From Gautieria morchelliformis (lineage: Eukaryota > Basidiomycota > Agaricomycetes > Gomphales > Gomphaceae): a stretch of DNA of 64,000 bases. A program made the translations under genes and the position numbers. The stretch is taken from assembly GCA_015179125.1 (NCBI GenBank), contig WHVA01000254.1, positions 91,472 to 155,471 of the forward strand, read 5' to 3'. Shown here one piece after another: positions 41,971-53,262 of this stretch (the stretch's first letter is position 1; the number at the start of each line of letters is the position of its first letter). A model generated the notes under the pieces. It was not told the origin of the DNA. It did not search any database and saw nothing but the letters and a program-made list of their open reading frames with translations.

Positions 41971-43002
41971 TGTCATGACCGGTTTATTTCTCCTACCGCG
42001 CTACCTTCATGTTCCCCCTCGTCACTCCCTAGCATCTTCGTCAGAGTTCGCCGCACCTACCGACCACTCCTCCTCTACGTCTACTCTACTCGCTGTTCGC
42101 CCCATCCTCCGAACCGCTATTCGCTATTCGCGCATTTCGCCAGCAGGCACGCCATCAAATATGATCGATACCAATCACCCGGCATGATGGTTCATCATTA
42201 GCCCCATCACCTTCTTAATCCAACCCCATTGGGTGTTCGTATGGCCAATGCGTGTTCGCAGGGCGTCCCTTCCATAGGTCGTGCGGGATCAACGCAGTAG
42301 ACCAAGAGTCCGTGCAGGGTAGCATGTATGCGGGTTCCAAGACATGGTTTTGTCCATAAGTGCCTTCACCCCCTTTTACTCTCCGTCGTTTCATGTTCGC
42401 ATTCTTCCCTCACTCTATTGTATGTTTATTCCATCTCCTTAGTATCATGACTGCGCACCCCTATCCAACCCTGACTCGTGATGGCCTCTTTCCTATTCGC
42501 TGACACCGTACGAGTATTCAATATAAGCAGTTTACATTCGCATGTATATTCCCCAGTTCAATTATCATACGTCGTCCATCTTGTGCAAACTTGACCTCGC
42601 TGTGATCATTGTCTTGAGCCCCCCCTTGAAGATTTCTATCTTCAACCAGCTAAGGACTTAGGCATCACTGGTGAGTTCTCATACTTCATCTTCGTTACCT
42701 TAGCCTTCGAACTACTTTCTGTGCTGTTGGCGAAGGGCTCTGAAGGAGCACCTTCGCCAGCGAAGGGACCGTCGAAACTTAGACAGCCCTTCCGCAATAT
42801 CTTGCACACTACGTCGTCAAGTGCTGCGAGCTATTTCGCTACGACTGTAGATAGGGCGAGCCCCGTTCGGGCAACCCTCTTGTTTCGTGAACATTCGTCG
42901 GTTCACTTATTCGCCGAACGGCATACTTATTCGCACAAGTTATTCGGGCATTCGCTGTGTTCACTAATACACAACATTAACGCCTAAAAACCAATCTTGA
43001 CA
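41971..43002 (+). mobile_element. LTR-S solo LTR
   Basis: 1032 bp, TGTCATGACC ... CTTGACA, closely similar to 33222-34252. Flanking 5-mers are GTGAG and GTATA, so no clean target duplication. The right side abuts the truncated third BTB gene region, so rearrangement at this LTR is possible. Confidence 0.85.
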
Positions 43003-43208
43003 GTATAATTGAACTAACAAACTACAGTCAAAGCATTCATTCTATCCATCACCTTTTTACATGCCACATCTATTCATTCCTGCCCTACTTGGCAGGCCTG
43101 CCCTATTCCCCTTTGTGGGACAACCTCTTCTTCATCACCCCTCTCTACAGATTCCTGCCTCGCCTGGCGGGCCTGAGCCTCGTCTATTCATGGAATAGCC
43201 TTACCCCT
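43003..43208. other. Short gene-free stretch with CTGCC(T/C) repeats
   Basis: Small imperfect repeats (CCTGCCCTACTTGGCAGGCC, CCTGCCTCGCCTGGCGGGCC). No gene. Confidence 0.35.
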
Positions 43209-43796
43209 TCATGGGTCGCCCTCCCCCGTATCAATCCTTCGCACAGCTTTCTGCCCTACTTGGCGGACCTGGGCCATCTCTCCTATTAGACTCTGACTCA
43301 TTCTCCGCCTCATAGGATTGCTATTAACAAAGTGCTTGTCCCTTACGAGGAGAATCCGTAAGATGGACAACGGACCGGGCACTTGCCATTTTTCTGTGGC
43401 AAGTGCAAGGGGTTCAAGGACTTCGATTGTATCAAGAGGAGGGAATTGTCTTCCGGTGATAATCCGAAGTAGACCTTTGATCGTTGTAGCATCCTCGTCG
43501 AGGTTCTCGATGACCGGATCGTGTGGACTTGCCTTTGGCTGTGGAAGGGAGAGTGTAGTTTCGAACACAGATGATGCTGCTCTGAGAACACATGCGTTGA
43601 CACGAAACAGCATCTTATCCCGCGATACGAGTGTCACGGATACGTCCATGCAAGCGGGAACATCCTGAAAGTCGGGATGATACTTGGATACCAGATGCTC
43701 CGACTCGGATTCGGACAGCGACAAGGACATATGTTGAGGTTGCTGTTGAGCATATTGGTCAAATACAAGCAACTCACTCAGCTTATGATTCGACAT
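43209..43796 (-). pseudogene. BTB/POZ-like protein, copy 3 (C-terminally truncated)
   Basis: ATG at 43796 opens MSNHKLSELLVFDQYAQ. The BTB-like block then matches copies 1 and 2: ACMDVSVTLVSRDKMLFRVN, CVLRAASSVFETTLSLPQP, DEDATTIKGLLRIITG and LALATEKWQVPGPLSILRIL. After NPMRRRM the homology stops and a different tail leads to the stop. Copies 1 and 2 continue for about 130 more residues, so this copy lost its C-terminal half, probably by the rearrangement that placed LTR-S at 41971-43002. It is more diverged than copies 1 and 2 are from each other, so it is the older paralog. Function is unknown. Confidence 0.6.
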
Positions 43797-44324
43797 ACCG
43801 AGGGGGTATGAGTTGTGAGGTCCATTGGATTGCTCATGTCAGATTGTACTGTATATTGTATCTAAAGACAGTTACAATAAATCTACATGACTCGTTAGCC
43901 ACTGCTACTCGTACAATGTTGATACCACTTACTCCCTAGTGTCGAAGACAAAGGGAGTTGTCCATACTGTACAACAACATATATGCGCTGTGTCTCAGGT
44001 ACAGGGGCTTTGGGCACAGACCCCTTCTCCCAGCGCCGAGCTTTGCTGAGCTACTCGACGCTCAATGCCTCACATTATCCCAATCAAAAATTGCCTAAAT
44101 GCCTTATAAAAGTATAGGAGTCAATATTATGGGCATACATCTGAAGGGTACATTACAGTGTCCTATCAATAAAATCGGACTGCCTCGACTTACCCTGCTG
44201 CCAGCGTGAGCGTGTATCGGGAGCCTTGAAGGAAAGTCATAGAGTTTCTGATAGCGCCCCACCCATGCGCGTGAGGCCCGGTGCCAAAGCTTCGAATCCT
44301 ATGCCACTGTAATGCTAAGTATTT
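43797..44324. other. Upstream region of BTB copy 3
   Basis: Contains a TATAAAAG box (about 44104) and a GTAAGTCGAGG ... CTTCAG intron-like segment resembling the leader intron of the other BTB copies, in minus orientation. No other gene is seen. Confidence 0.35.
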
Positions 44325-45362
44325 ATAGGAGTCCAGCCTTTCCAGAAGTCAACAACGGTCTAGCCTTTCAGTGCCAGAAAAGGTCCTGCGTTTTTGCCGT
44401 GAGTTGTATATACAAACCCTTGTCCATTTCATTTCTACCAAAAAAAAAACCAGTATGCTACCACATGCATGTAGGGCTCTGTCCAGAGCAGGGTTGCCTA
44501 TGGGCTTGCGGAGCGGCCCTGTGAGTGCCCGTGTTTGCCGTGTGCATGCGGGGCTTTCACCTCTTCCATCTTCTATTTTCCCGTCCTCCCTCCTCTCTCG
44601 CAATACGGGTTGGATGCTCAGATGTGGTATCCAACCAATGACAAACATAGTAGAAAAAAACCTGGTGAAAATTAAATAAATCAGGAATGAAGGCATAGGC
44701 AGATTACAACGGTGGCTCTGAATGCAAATGAGTTGCATGTATGTCCTTGCTACCAGGACCAGGAATGACGCCGGGTCTGATTTCCTAAATGTAGGACTGT
44801 CGGTGATTGAAGGAAAATGCTAATCACGCCTGGAACTACTTACAAAAATCAGCTTGAGAGGTGAGGAAGTTAAGCATCTACATACATCATGATTAATTGA
44901 CAATCCATAAGCTGTTCAGAAATGAGAACAGTGTGACTATATGCCAACAAGAATCCTCACCGTGTATCTGTTGGACTGGCTACTGGACCAAGGAACGTGC
45001 AAGGACCGGTTCCCATTCGTCTAGGTTTCTCATGTTTCTCCTTTCCGGAGTCTATTTATCTGATCTCCAGCGATTTTAATTGAGTTGCCTCAGCTTGATG
45101 CGATGCCCGTATCAATGCAGACCCTTCACCAGCTCCTATTGACTTCTCTTCATACATCGATTTGGTTGCGTAAGTTAGGTCCATTTTGCTTAGTTTTACC
45201 TCTCAAATTGCTGTCCCGGGATAGATATCCCTGCATTCGCTGTTACCCACAACCCATACATTGTGGCCCTGTTATAAGCCAGATAAATCAATTTCAGCGG
45301 GTTTGATTTGCCTCAAATAAAATACCAGCAATGAATCTGTCCATTGATATTGACTCACTTCA

Positions 45363-46910
45363 GTCAATGCGGATATATCCAGAGGTAGTCTTGTCCATTG
45401 TGACATGAGCTTCGGGACGACCAAGTCACCAAGGTAATGCGATGATCTACTAGTTGGGTTAATATAAATCAGATTAAGGGGTTGGAGTCAAGTGGTTAAT
45501 AGTGTGGTGGAGAGCTCAAGCAGTGTTCTGGTGATAGATAAAAGCAATGTTCTAGAGTTCTAGAATTAAGCAATGTTCTTAGTGCAATAAGAGTTGAGGA
45601 GGAAACAATAATAGTCCAAAGAAGCTTATAACTCGAAGCTCTAGGGAAAAAGATTGTTAAGTCGCTTGTTTATTCGTATCTAGAGTCCAAGTATTTAAGC
45701 AGTGTAGGATAGGGGGAAATAATCACGTGTGAGTGTAATAATCATGTGAAATATGATGCTACTTAGGGGATAGGAGCATAATGATGTCAACAGTGATGCA
45801 ACAGCTCCTATGTGGCTAATCTCTTCATAAATGATGGAGATGATGCAATAAATGATGTCAGACCAGTGGAATGACGACTCGACTCGATAATAGGCATGAA
45901 AATGAACTCTTAACCCAATGGTACGCATGTCTGCACCTCGACTCGATGTTTGACTCATGGTACGCATGTATGCGCCTCAACTTGACTTGGAATGATGGGA
46001 AAATAAGGTGAGTGATAAGAGAAATGAGAAGTGAGATTGTCCTGATTGAAACTGTCCTTCCTCCTCCAATAACATGGGTAACACCCCTCGACATCCGAAG
46101 GGTGATTCACCGCCGATACTCCCGACTGCATGACCATTAGACGGAGGGTACTTTCACCCGGCGTGTTTTTCGGAGGAGTGTGATCCATGGATTCGAGAAA
46201 CCTGGATCGAAGGTCTCGAAACTGTAAGCTGTGGACGCAAAGCTCTCTTATAGTGCCAGCGTTGAAATATGTTCGCATGCAATCACGGCGCTGCCTGTGG
46301 AATTTGATAAGGCGAAGAAGATCTTCCGCACCCAGAACTTTCAGGACAGGCTCTAAGTCTGGGTTGTAGTAGATATCGGACGTGCAGGAATAGCTAGAGG
46401 CCAAATTCGATAGATCTGGCCACCTCAGGCGACAACCCAACCAATAGAGCCTTATAGGGCTGTTAACAACAAAGCTCTTGTCTCTTAGTAAGAGCATCCG
46501 TATAATCGACAATGGACCGGGCATCTGCCATTTTTCTGCAGGGCTTCGATGGATTCGAGCGTGTCAAGGGAGGGTATCTTTCTTCCTGTAATAATCCGAA
46601 GTAGACCTTCGATCGTTGCAGCATCCTCATCGAGGTTGTCGATGACCGGATCGCGTGGACTTGCCTTTGGCTGTGGAAGGGAGAGTATAGTATCGAACAC
46701 ACATGACGCTGCTCTGAGTACGCATGCGCTGACACGAAACAGCGTCTTATCCCGCGATACGAGGGTCACGGAGACGTCCATACATCCGAAATCGTCCTGA
46801 AAGTCAGGGCGATACTTAGAGACCGGAGGGTTAGATTCTGGTAGCGACAGGGAGATAGGTCGAGGGAGCTGTTGAGTAGATTGGTCAACATAAAGAGACT
46901 GTTCAATCAT
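45363..46910 (-). pseudogene. BTB/POZ-like protein, copy 2 (deletion plus solo LTR)
   Basis: The ATG at 46910 is retained (MIEQSLYVDQSTQQLPRP). The BTB-like core is the same as in copy 1 up to LDTLESIEAL. There a 10-bp deletion near 46540 shifts the frame (copy 1 has ALALAAEKW). The coding sequence further down matches copy 1 until GCYP, where the 615-bp solo LTR enters. The last about 30 codons lie beyond it (45454-45363). So copy 2 keeps the start but lost the body, whereas copy 1 keeps the body but lost the start. Confidence 0.7.
45460..46074 (-). mobile_element. Solo LTR-like insertion (615 bp), TGGGT duplication
   Basis: Arm 1 reads AGTTGGGTAACACC without interruption. Here TGGGT occurs at 45455-45459 and 46075-46079 around the insert. 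The minus strand starts TGTTATTGGAGGAGG. The other end is TATTA rather than CA, so that terminus is non-canonical or mutated. Confidence 0.75.
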
Positions 46911-47128
46911 TCAACGCACTGAAGCACAGTGGTGGGTATGGGTCGTGGATTCAATTGGTTGGCTCATCTGAGGTGCACGTTACAGTATCCTATCAATAAT
47001 TTCTAATTTAACGGTGCGACCTCGACTTACCCCTACGATGAAGGTGACCATAGGTTGGTGGGCGTTGAAGCAAATATCCACAGTTCTTTTTTATAGCGTC
47101 CCATCCACAGGCTTTCGATTGTGAATAA

Positions 47129-47250
47129 AGTGCCTTTTACATTACGAACTTTTGCTCACTTTCGCACTTTTTCCCCTAATTATTTTGGCTGTCTCACTTT
47201 TCTCACTTTTCCCACACTTTCGCACTTTCACTTTCACTGCACTTGCAGTA
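47129..47250. repeat. Left subterminal CACTTT cluster of the DNA transposon
   Basis: About eight CACTTT/CACTTTT words in 120 bp, e.g. CTCACTTTCGCACTTTTT and CTCACTTTTCTCACTTTTCC. The mirror-image cluster is at 54180-54323. Confidence 0.7.
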
Positions 47251-47778
47251 CTAGAAGTGCGGAGCGTTGCCCGCAGCAACCTTGCTCGATTACACGCCTC
47301 GCATCGCACGTAATCCACAGCAGGACCCAACAGGCCACTGGTTGTCACGCGACGTAGCTCAGCGCGAGTCCAGATAGCCTGGGGCCGAGGAAGTAGCGCC
47401 GAAAACGGGCAGAAGCAAAGGAGATATAGGACAGAAGCGCCGAAAACGGGAAAAAGCGAGATACAACGTATACGAACTGGGAGAAGACCTTGCGAGCAAG
47501 GTAACTTGTGAACTTACACTACGACCGTTCCGACCTCTACTGGGCAAATGCCACAGCCTTGCTGCTATTACTTCTTCAGAATCCAGTTCAAGGTTGTAGC
47601 TGCGGGCGAAGATTCATTGCTAGCCACCTAATCGCTTGGCATTTCGGAGCCAGGCATGTATGATATGTTCGCAAGTTGAGTTGCATGTGACAGGACACGC
47701 TACATGTACCATACTTCGTTATTATTAAGTCAAATACTGTTCTCACAGCCAGACACCTTCACAACAGCCAATCTTTGT

Positions 47779-48961
47779 TCAATGCTTGCTCCTTCTCGGA
47801 CCTATCTCTTCCTCTCCTATCCCAGCCTGCTGTTCATTACGCTTTACCCTGTTTGATGGTGCTGGCGTCAGCTTTCGCATCTTTGGCCTGATCTGTGGGC
47901 TGTCTGCTCGTGTCGCAAAAATTGGTTGTGGTCGTCGCTTAACCTTGACCTGTGGCTTGGTTTCCATGCCTCCAAAAGTTACCTCGGTGAGTCCTGTACC
48001 AACCTGAGGCAAGCTCCATTCATGTGGCTGATTGTCTGTTGTCACAACCGTAACTGGGAGGAAATCACGGAGGGCATGTGCATGCGGTGAGTCAGGTTTA
48101 GGGAGCTGTCGCACGTCTCCCATTGCAATCCCTTCATTGACAGGCCACTTTAGCCATTGTGCAGCAGACATTGCCAGTTCATAGTCAGACCAAACATGCT
48201 GGATCCGACCTTCGCGCCACAACTCCCAAACCTCATGATCATGACCAGGACGGAGCCCAAAATATACACGCAGAACAACCATTTTTAGGAGAAGTTGGCC
48301 TGGTACCAGGGACAGCATTGTCAGCATGAACCGGTGGTCAGGATCGAGGTTATGCCCATTCAGCTTCCATGTCACTTGTTCGCAGGCATCAACGACAATT
48401 GATGCATCTCCTGCCATAAATGGAACATGGTAGTAGGTATGGAACATACTCCTATGTTGTTCACGTGCCAGACCCTTACTTGTTACACGATCCTGCCAGT
48501 TGGTCCATAAGTACATAACGGGATGTGGGCTTGCTCCTTTGAGTATCCGTAATATTGCAGGCATCGCATCGATCAAGGCCTTAGAGATGCCAACATTCTT
48601 ATATCCTCGTAACTCATAGCCATCTTCCCATAGGCGCAGCGGCCATTCAATTTGGCCCACCTATAGATGGTCAATAACTGTGCTTTGACAAATCCTCTGA
48701 TCTAGGACCTACATTGGTACTGTTGATATTTGCAGGAAAGAATGCCAAGGCTCCCTTGACCTCTGTCACATGCCGCTGTACCATTAAGTCAGATGGCCTT
48801 GCTTTTTCTGTGGCGTAAATGTTCCCTGCAAACCATTCCAGAACGGCCGAAGAGCCAGAAAAAGAGCAAATTCGAGCAGCGTGAAAAATGCGAGTAGGAT
48901 GTCTACCCTGCCGTGACTTCCCAAGAGCTTCTTCAGGGCTTGGACACAGAAGGACATACAT
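47779..48961 (-). pseudogene. Composite transposase part 4: C-terminal region, unknown fold
   Basis: Exon 48671-48961 (MYVLLCPSPEEALGKSRQGR, ICSFSGSSAVLEWF, KGALAFFPANINSTNVGPRSEDL) joins the PHD exon if the CTACCCAG acceptor near 48970 is used. The next frame (from about 48660, QIEWPLRLWEDGYELRGYKN ... FHTYYHVPFMAGDASIVVD ... HVWSDYELAMSAAQWLKWP) ends in a basic tail (KPQVKVKRRPQP ... RPKMRKLTP) suited to nuclear or DNA contact. A TAG lies between these frames. No family is recognised. Confidence 0.45.
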
Positions 48962-49021
48962 CCCTATGCTGGGTAGGTGGATGTTATCAGCATAATAGCA
49001 TCCCTAATCAACATGTACTAC

Positions 49022-50757
49022 TCACTCGCTGTTGTTCAGTGTCGGAACACAGTTGCTGCACTTGAACTCAAATGTAGAGTCTCGATAATTTTTTGGAAGA
49101 TCGATACAGGGTATATGGGACCAGTTCTCGCAATGCACACATTGAATGGTGTCCAGAGGATCATCATGTCCGTCCCCTTGGGACCCACAACCTGCACAAA
49201 CAACGGGCCAAGGTGATGTCCGTCCGCTGATTATACTTTGATTTGGTGGGCTCTCATGATATGCTGTTGATGGAGAAAGGGTTGCTGACGCGTTCTCAGT
49301 TTGGATTGGTGTTACGGGTGGGGATGGTAGTATTGCAGGGGTGAGCGGTTCCTGTGAAGGTTGGTGAACCTCACTGAGCACCCCATTGGTATCCTCCCGA
49401 AGGAAAGGTATCGTATCCTCAACCTGTTCGTAGTCTTTGAGGATAGCTGCAATAGATCTCCGTGTACACTGAAACAAGAAGATAATTAGTGGGCAAGGTA
49501 TATAACTCAATATACTCACGTGCTGTGTTGAACATCGGCGATACATGATTAAGCTAGTATGCTCTCTCCAGTGCTCTAGGACGGTAGCAGGACCACTCTC
49601 AGCCAACGAACCTCCATTGCACATATCATCATATTCATGTGCCATGTTACCTTGGCATATCTCAGCAATCCAATGCTCCTGTTCTTCTACATGGATGATC
49701 TTCCCAACTAGTTTGTAGTCAATGATTGTGGAGCTCACGAGTGCATCCCCCGTAAATGACACAGTACATTCCGGTTGGTATGGGGATGTTTCTGAGATTT
49801 GGGGCCCAGACGGTGTCATAAGCGACAAGACTGTGGGCCAAGACGTCTCCACAGTTGTTACGGGGGCTAAGGCGCCGCACCCCATGATGTTACAGTTCAC
49901 TGGGGACCGACAATGGATTAGTTCAGTACAAAATAGGCTATTTCCCTGTGGAACATGGGGAATTAGATGTTGCAGGCATTGGGAGAGGGTTGGGGACTGG
50001 TTTTCCAACTGTAACACAGCATGCCACGTCACTTGAATGTTTTGCATATGGAGGGCAAATTGTGGAATCGGCTTGGATGCAGGGACACGGGTCTCATGTC
50101 CATGGGGACATTCATGGATAGAGAAGTGCTGGACACAGAAATGGGCAAGTGTTTGTTGGTTCTGGCTTTCCTACTCAGCCGTCGTGGCTGCATAAGTGAG
50201 GGGCCAATGGAAACAATCTGGATGCAACTTACAGATATCAGGCGGTGCATCCAAGTCATCGCACATCCAAAATCTGAAGGTGCATCATACAACTGCCACT
50301 TGTTAAATATTAGGTGCTGTAAGATCCCTTGGTATAATGCAAGCTCTCATGTGCCAGCTATCACATGTCCATTCCTATCTTCTGCCCAGTCCTGTCAGCG
50401 TTGAAAGTGGTAAAAAAGTCCTCCGAGATGACTGGAAGGTTCAAGAGCATTGAACATGTTCTTCTTCAACTCGGGGTTGAGGCCAATGAAAGCACGATAC
50501 AGTAACTCGGTGCCCACGTCCCAAAAGCAGGAGTTTGGGGAAGACCAAATATAAGACTTTAATGCATGTGGCAATGACAATGTACCATCATTGGCCAGCT
50601 GGTTGGAGTTCCCTTTATGTCCAGATTCCTGATAATATGTTGTTGACTTCGAGGCTTTCTCCAAGGCCTCAATGGTATCTGGAGGCCTCCCATCGTTATC
50701 ATCCAATTTTTTGTGGTATCCCCGCTTTGGTGGATCACGGGGCTCTGGCGGTGTCAC
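49022..50757 (-). pseudogene. Composite transposase part 3: USP-like peptidase motifs plus PHD finger
   Basis: Frame 50395-50757 has YIWSSPNSCFWDVGTELLYR. NSC-[FWY] followed by a helix is the Cys-box pattern of ubiquitin-specific (C19) peptidases. In frame 49022-50047, KIIHVEEQEHWIAEICQ looks like the His box (H-W-x-A) and YDDMCNGG ... SLIMYRR like the Asp box and final strand. Cys codon is about 50528, His about 49674, Asp about 49630. The last 50 residues form a C4HC3 PHD finger (CAGCGSQGDG ... CVHC ... HIPC ... CSNC), a histone-tail reader. A GTGAGT...TTCAG intron interrupts MYRRCSTQ/CTRRS. The peptidase call rests on three short motifs only; the PHD call is firmer. Confidence 0.5.
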
Positions 50758-50804
50758 ATGCCCTGCTGTTATACCTAGCTCTCAATGCATTTCAGGTGTG
50801 ATAC

Positions 50805-51861
50805 TCAGGAGAACACACCTTTGACTGCATGATATTGCCCTTCAAGCTGGCGAACATGCAGATACAGCCTTTCTAGTCCGCCTATCAGATCATGGTTGAT
50901 ACCTGTTGCGTGGTGCAATAGCGAATGCTGGGCTTCAACCGGATTAGATGTATGAGGCACCTCAGCAAATACATCATTGTCAACCTTGCGGTGACATGGA
51001 AATATCATACAGGCCACTGCTGGTTGCAGCCACCAGTTAAGCCATCCAACTGCCTTGGGGAAGACTCGGCGAAGCTCATCGGTAATTTGACCAAACTCAT
51101 TGGGTGTTATAGATGGCAATAGAAGCCGAGATGTCAAGTGTTCGAACTTTGAGACCAATGGAGGAGCTACAATGGCTCCACTGTGTTTGATTCTTCGACA
51201 TGAACCTAACCAATGTGTCTCGCAGCCGACAAGGTATTGGCTTGCCTCTTTCCGAAAACGCTGTATCTCCACTTGCTGAGCTTCTGCTGAGAGAAACCCA
51301 AAGTTTATGAGTTGAGATGTCATGGCGGCACTATATTCTGCTGCATGTGCAGCCCGAGCAGCTGCTGAGTAGTCCATTATCTATTCATTTTAACCATTCA
51401 TGAATATTGGTCTCTTTTAGCAGTGACAGCTGACATACATGTAATAAGAGCTTGGCCTGAAACTTGGAGCTTGCTGCCTGGACAATTTGCCCAAACAGAT
51501 GCTTGAAATGTGGACGGTGATGTGCTATGTCCTGTCAGTCGATCCATGTATATAGGACAGGTGCCCACTTGTTGAGGACACGCTCCAAGCACATGTTGCC
51601 AACAGAACACCAGATTTGAAAAATGAGTGATCGCCATCGACCACGAACCCATGTTGAGCATGCTCCTCACTAGCTGGGGTGTCCAGCCAGTCAGCTATAG
51701 CATCAGTGAGAAAATGTTCAGCCATGAATGGGGTTTGTAAAACAATGAACGTAGGAGAATGTATCCCAGAGTTAACAAGGAACTCCGTGTCAAATTTCTC
51801 TTTCAATTTCGCAAAGGACTGGAGGAATGAGAGGCCACCCTTACTTGGTTATGCCAACCCC
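50805..51861 (-). pseudogene. Composite transposase part 2: DDE transposase-like core
   Basis: Order: KEKFDTEFLVNSGIHSPTF, then AQHGFVVDGDHSFFKSGVLL (a strand with Asp, candidate first catalytic D, about 51635). VLNKWAPVLYTWI and HHRPHFKHLFGQIV follow in a shifted frame. After a 58-nt intron come MDYSAAARAAHAAEYSAAM, CETHWLGSCRRIKHSGAIV and GWLNWWLQPAVACMIF. The last block, VPHTSNPVEAQHSLLHH, has a candidate catalytic E (about 50935). The D ... H ... E order with a helix before E is typical of RNase H-fold transposases. Assignment to a named superfamily (MULE-like or KDZ-like) is uncertain. Confidence 0.5.
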
Positions 51862-53012
51862 AAACGGTTCTGACTTTGACCACGTTGGTAGTGGGCACGT
51901 CGTGCATCTGTGAGCACTGGAGAGATATCACCTAGTGGAGTAGAGCCAAGTGTACCATTACCAGTGCGCAACTTGAGTGCTGTTGCATCCGAACGATGCG
52001 CTATTTGTACATCTACCGCATCCTCCTCAACCCTTGTGAGTTTGCCAGACATGGTGGCTGTGGATGAGTATGCAAACCCTCGTGGGACCAGCATGTCCAT
52101 TCCACTCCATGGCGGATCTCCTTCCATTGAAGTGTTCGTGCATGGCATATATGCAGCTGGTGAGTAATACAGCCACACCCATGGCAAGGTTGCATAAGCT
52201 GTTGTGATCGTGCTGTTGAATTGGTTTTGCTTCGGCGCAAACGACCACATTGTGCACACTCAATAACTCCACAGCATACACGTATTTCCGTGCCACCTCT
52301 ACCACCATTGGAGTGCCAAGACCATTTGGTTTGCGTAAATTTAGATGGTGCTTCGGCAGTGGGATACTCCTGTGTCTGGTCACCATTAGGATAGTCTGCA
52401 AAGGAATGAAAGTAAGCTGCTGATCGTTGCTTGAGTACCGAGTGCACCTATTACTTGATCAGCGACTGGGACATCCAGCTGTTTCGCATATTGTACTGGA
52501 GGTACAATTGTCACATGGATGTGATGTATCGGAGGTGGAAGGCCCAAGCGATTTTTGGCAAGTGCGAGAGGTAGCATTGGTTGTGTAATGTGGTCAGGTG
52601 CAGGAGAGACTAAAGGACCAACAGGCACAGGAGCATGCTGGGCCACCGGCAGCATTCCAGCGGCAGGAGGTGCATATTGAAATTGTGGGGGTGCATAAAC
52701 ATATGGTTGCGTAACATGGTGTTGATTGCCGTTCCAAAACCCAGGTACATTGTTTTGAGAACCATGACCATCGGTGATGGCTGCTGCCTGATAGCCTAGG
52801 GTGAAAAGTCAGAACTTGCACTAATACCGACACCGGCAAGTGGCCTGTCCAGTAGACACATAGCCAGGTTGGACATGCTCAGTACAACCCACCTATTATT
52901 CCTTGGATGGGAGATAAAAGGTGTTAGTGGGATAGGGCGGGACTGGGGGAACAGGTCCTTTGGACCTGCCAAATGGACCTGGAGTGTCGGAATTACTTTG
53001 TCTGGAGTCCAT
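51862..53012 (-). pseudogene. Composite transposase part 1: Pro-rich N-terminus and GCM/WRKY-like zinc finger
   Basis: After a Pro-rich leader, 52013-52447 encodes C..GVIECAQCGRLRRSKTN, then MQPCHGCGCITHQLHICHA and WTCWSHEGLHTHPQP. The C/C/C/C/H/H spacing with the final W.H.G.H.H.P matches my memory of the WRKY-GCM1 class of DNA-binding zinc fingers found at the N-terminus of many Mutator-like and related transposases. It would bind the transposon ends. Continuation into KLTRVEEDAVDVQIAHRSDA is in another frame, so an intron or shift lies near 52030. Stops after TFYLPSKE (about 52900) fall just before a GTGGGT ... CCCTAG intron-like segment. Confidence 0.55.
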
Positions 53013-53262
53013 GGTGGGGTTATTTAACCCCAGGAAGCCAAGCATGCGTCGAAACATTCTTGGGAACAGACAGGCACAGTCAACAAGGAGGAGAGATGGG
53101 GTGTGGGTGGACAGAGCTTCAACGCCGACACGACGAGGGCTTTAGGGCTGGCCATTCCGTGGTTCTTTGTAAGGCGGAAGCAGACGATCGAGATGATCGA
53201 GAACTAGATGCCAGGACAATGAGCTTGTAGCATGAGATAATGGAGTGGGTGAAGGTGACAAG

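Larger units (their letters stand above)
44325..47118 (-). repeat. Inverted duplication, arm 2 (BTB segment)
   Basis: Reverse complement of about 20005-22203. It is interrupted by the solo LTR at 45460-46074. At 47118 it stops at the DNA transposon and resumes at about 54338 (CCTGATTACTTA ... GTTTATGTAACGCTTGAATG) up to the Copia-2 LTR at 54395. Confidence 0.85.
47779..53012 (-). pseudogene. Composite transposase gene: GCM-like zinc finger, DDE core, protease-like module, PHD finger
   Basis: A single gene model on the minus strand from ATG 53012 (MDSRQSNSDTPGPFGRSKGP) to the stop at 47779. Exon-like ORFs are colinear and several junctions have good GT-AG introns. These are GTATGT...GAATAG of about 58 nt before 51380, GTGAGT...TTTCAG of about 51 nt near 49510, and about 50 nt near 51840. 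A GTGAGT ... ACCCAG intron near 48970 joins the PHD part to the next exon. The gene fills the transposon, so it is probably the transposase. At least one frameshift (about 51590), a TGA (about 51545) and a break near 48665 suggest this copy is dead. Individual parts are listed separately. Confidence 0.6.
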
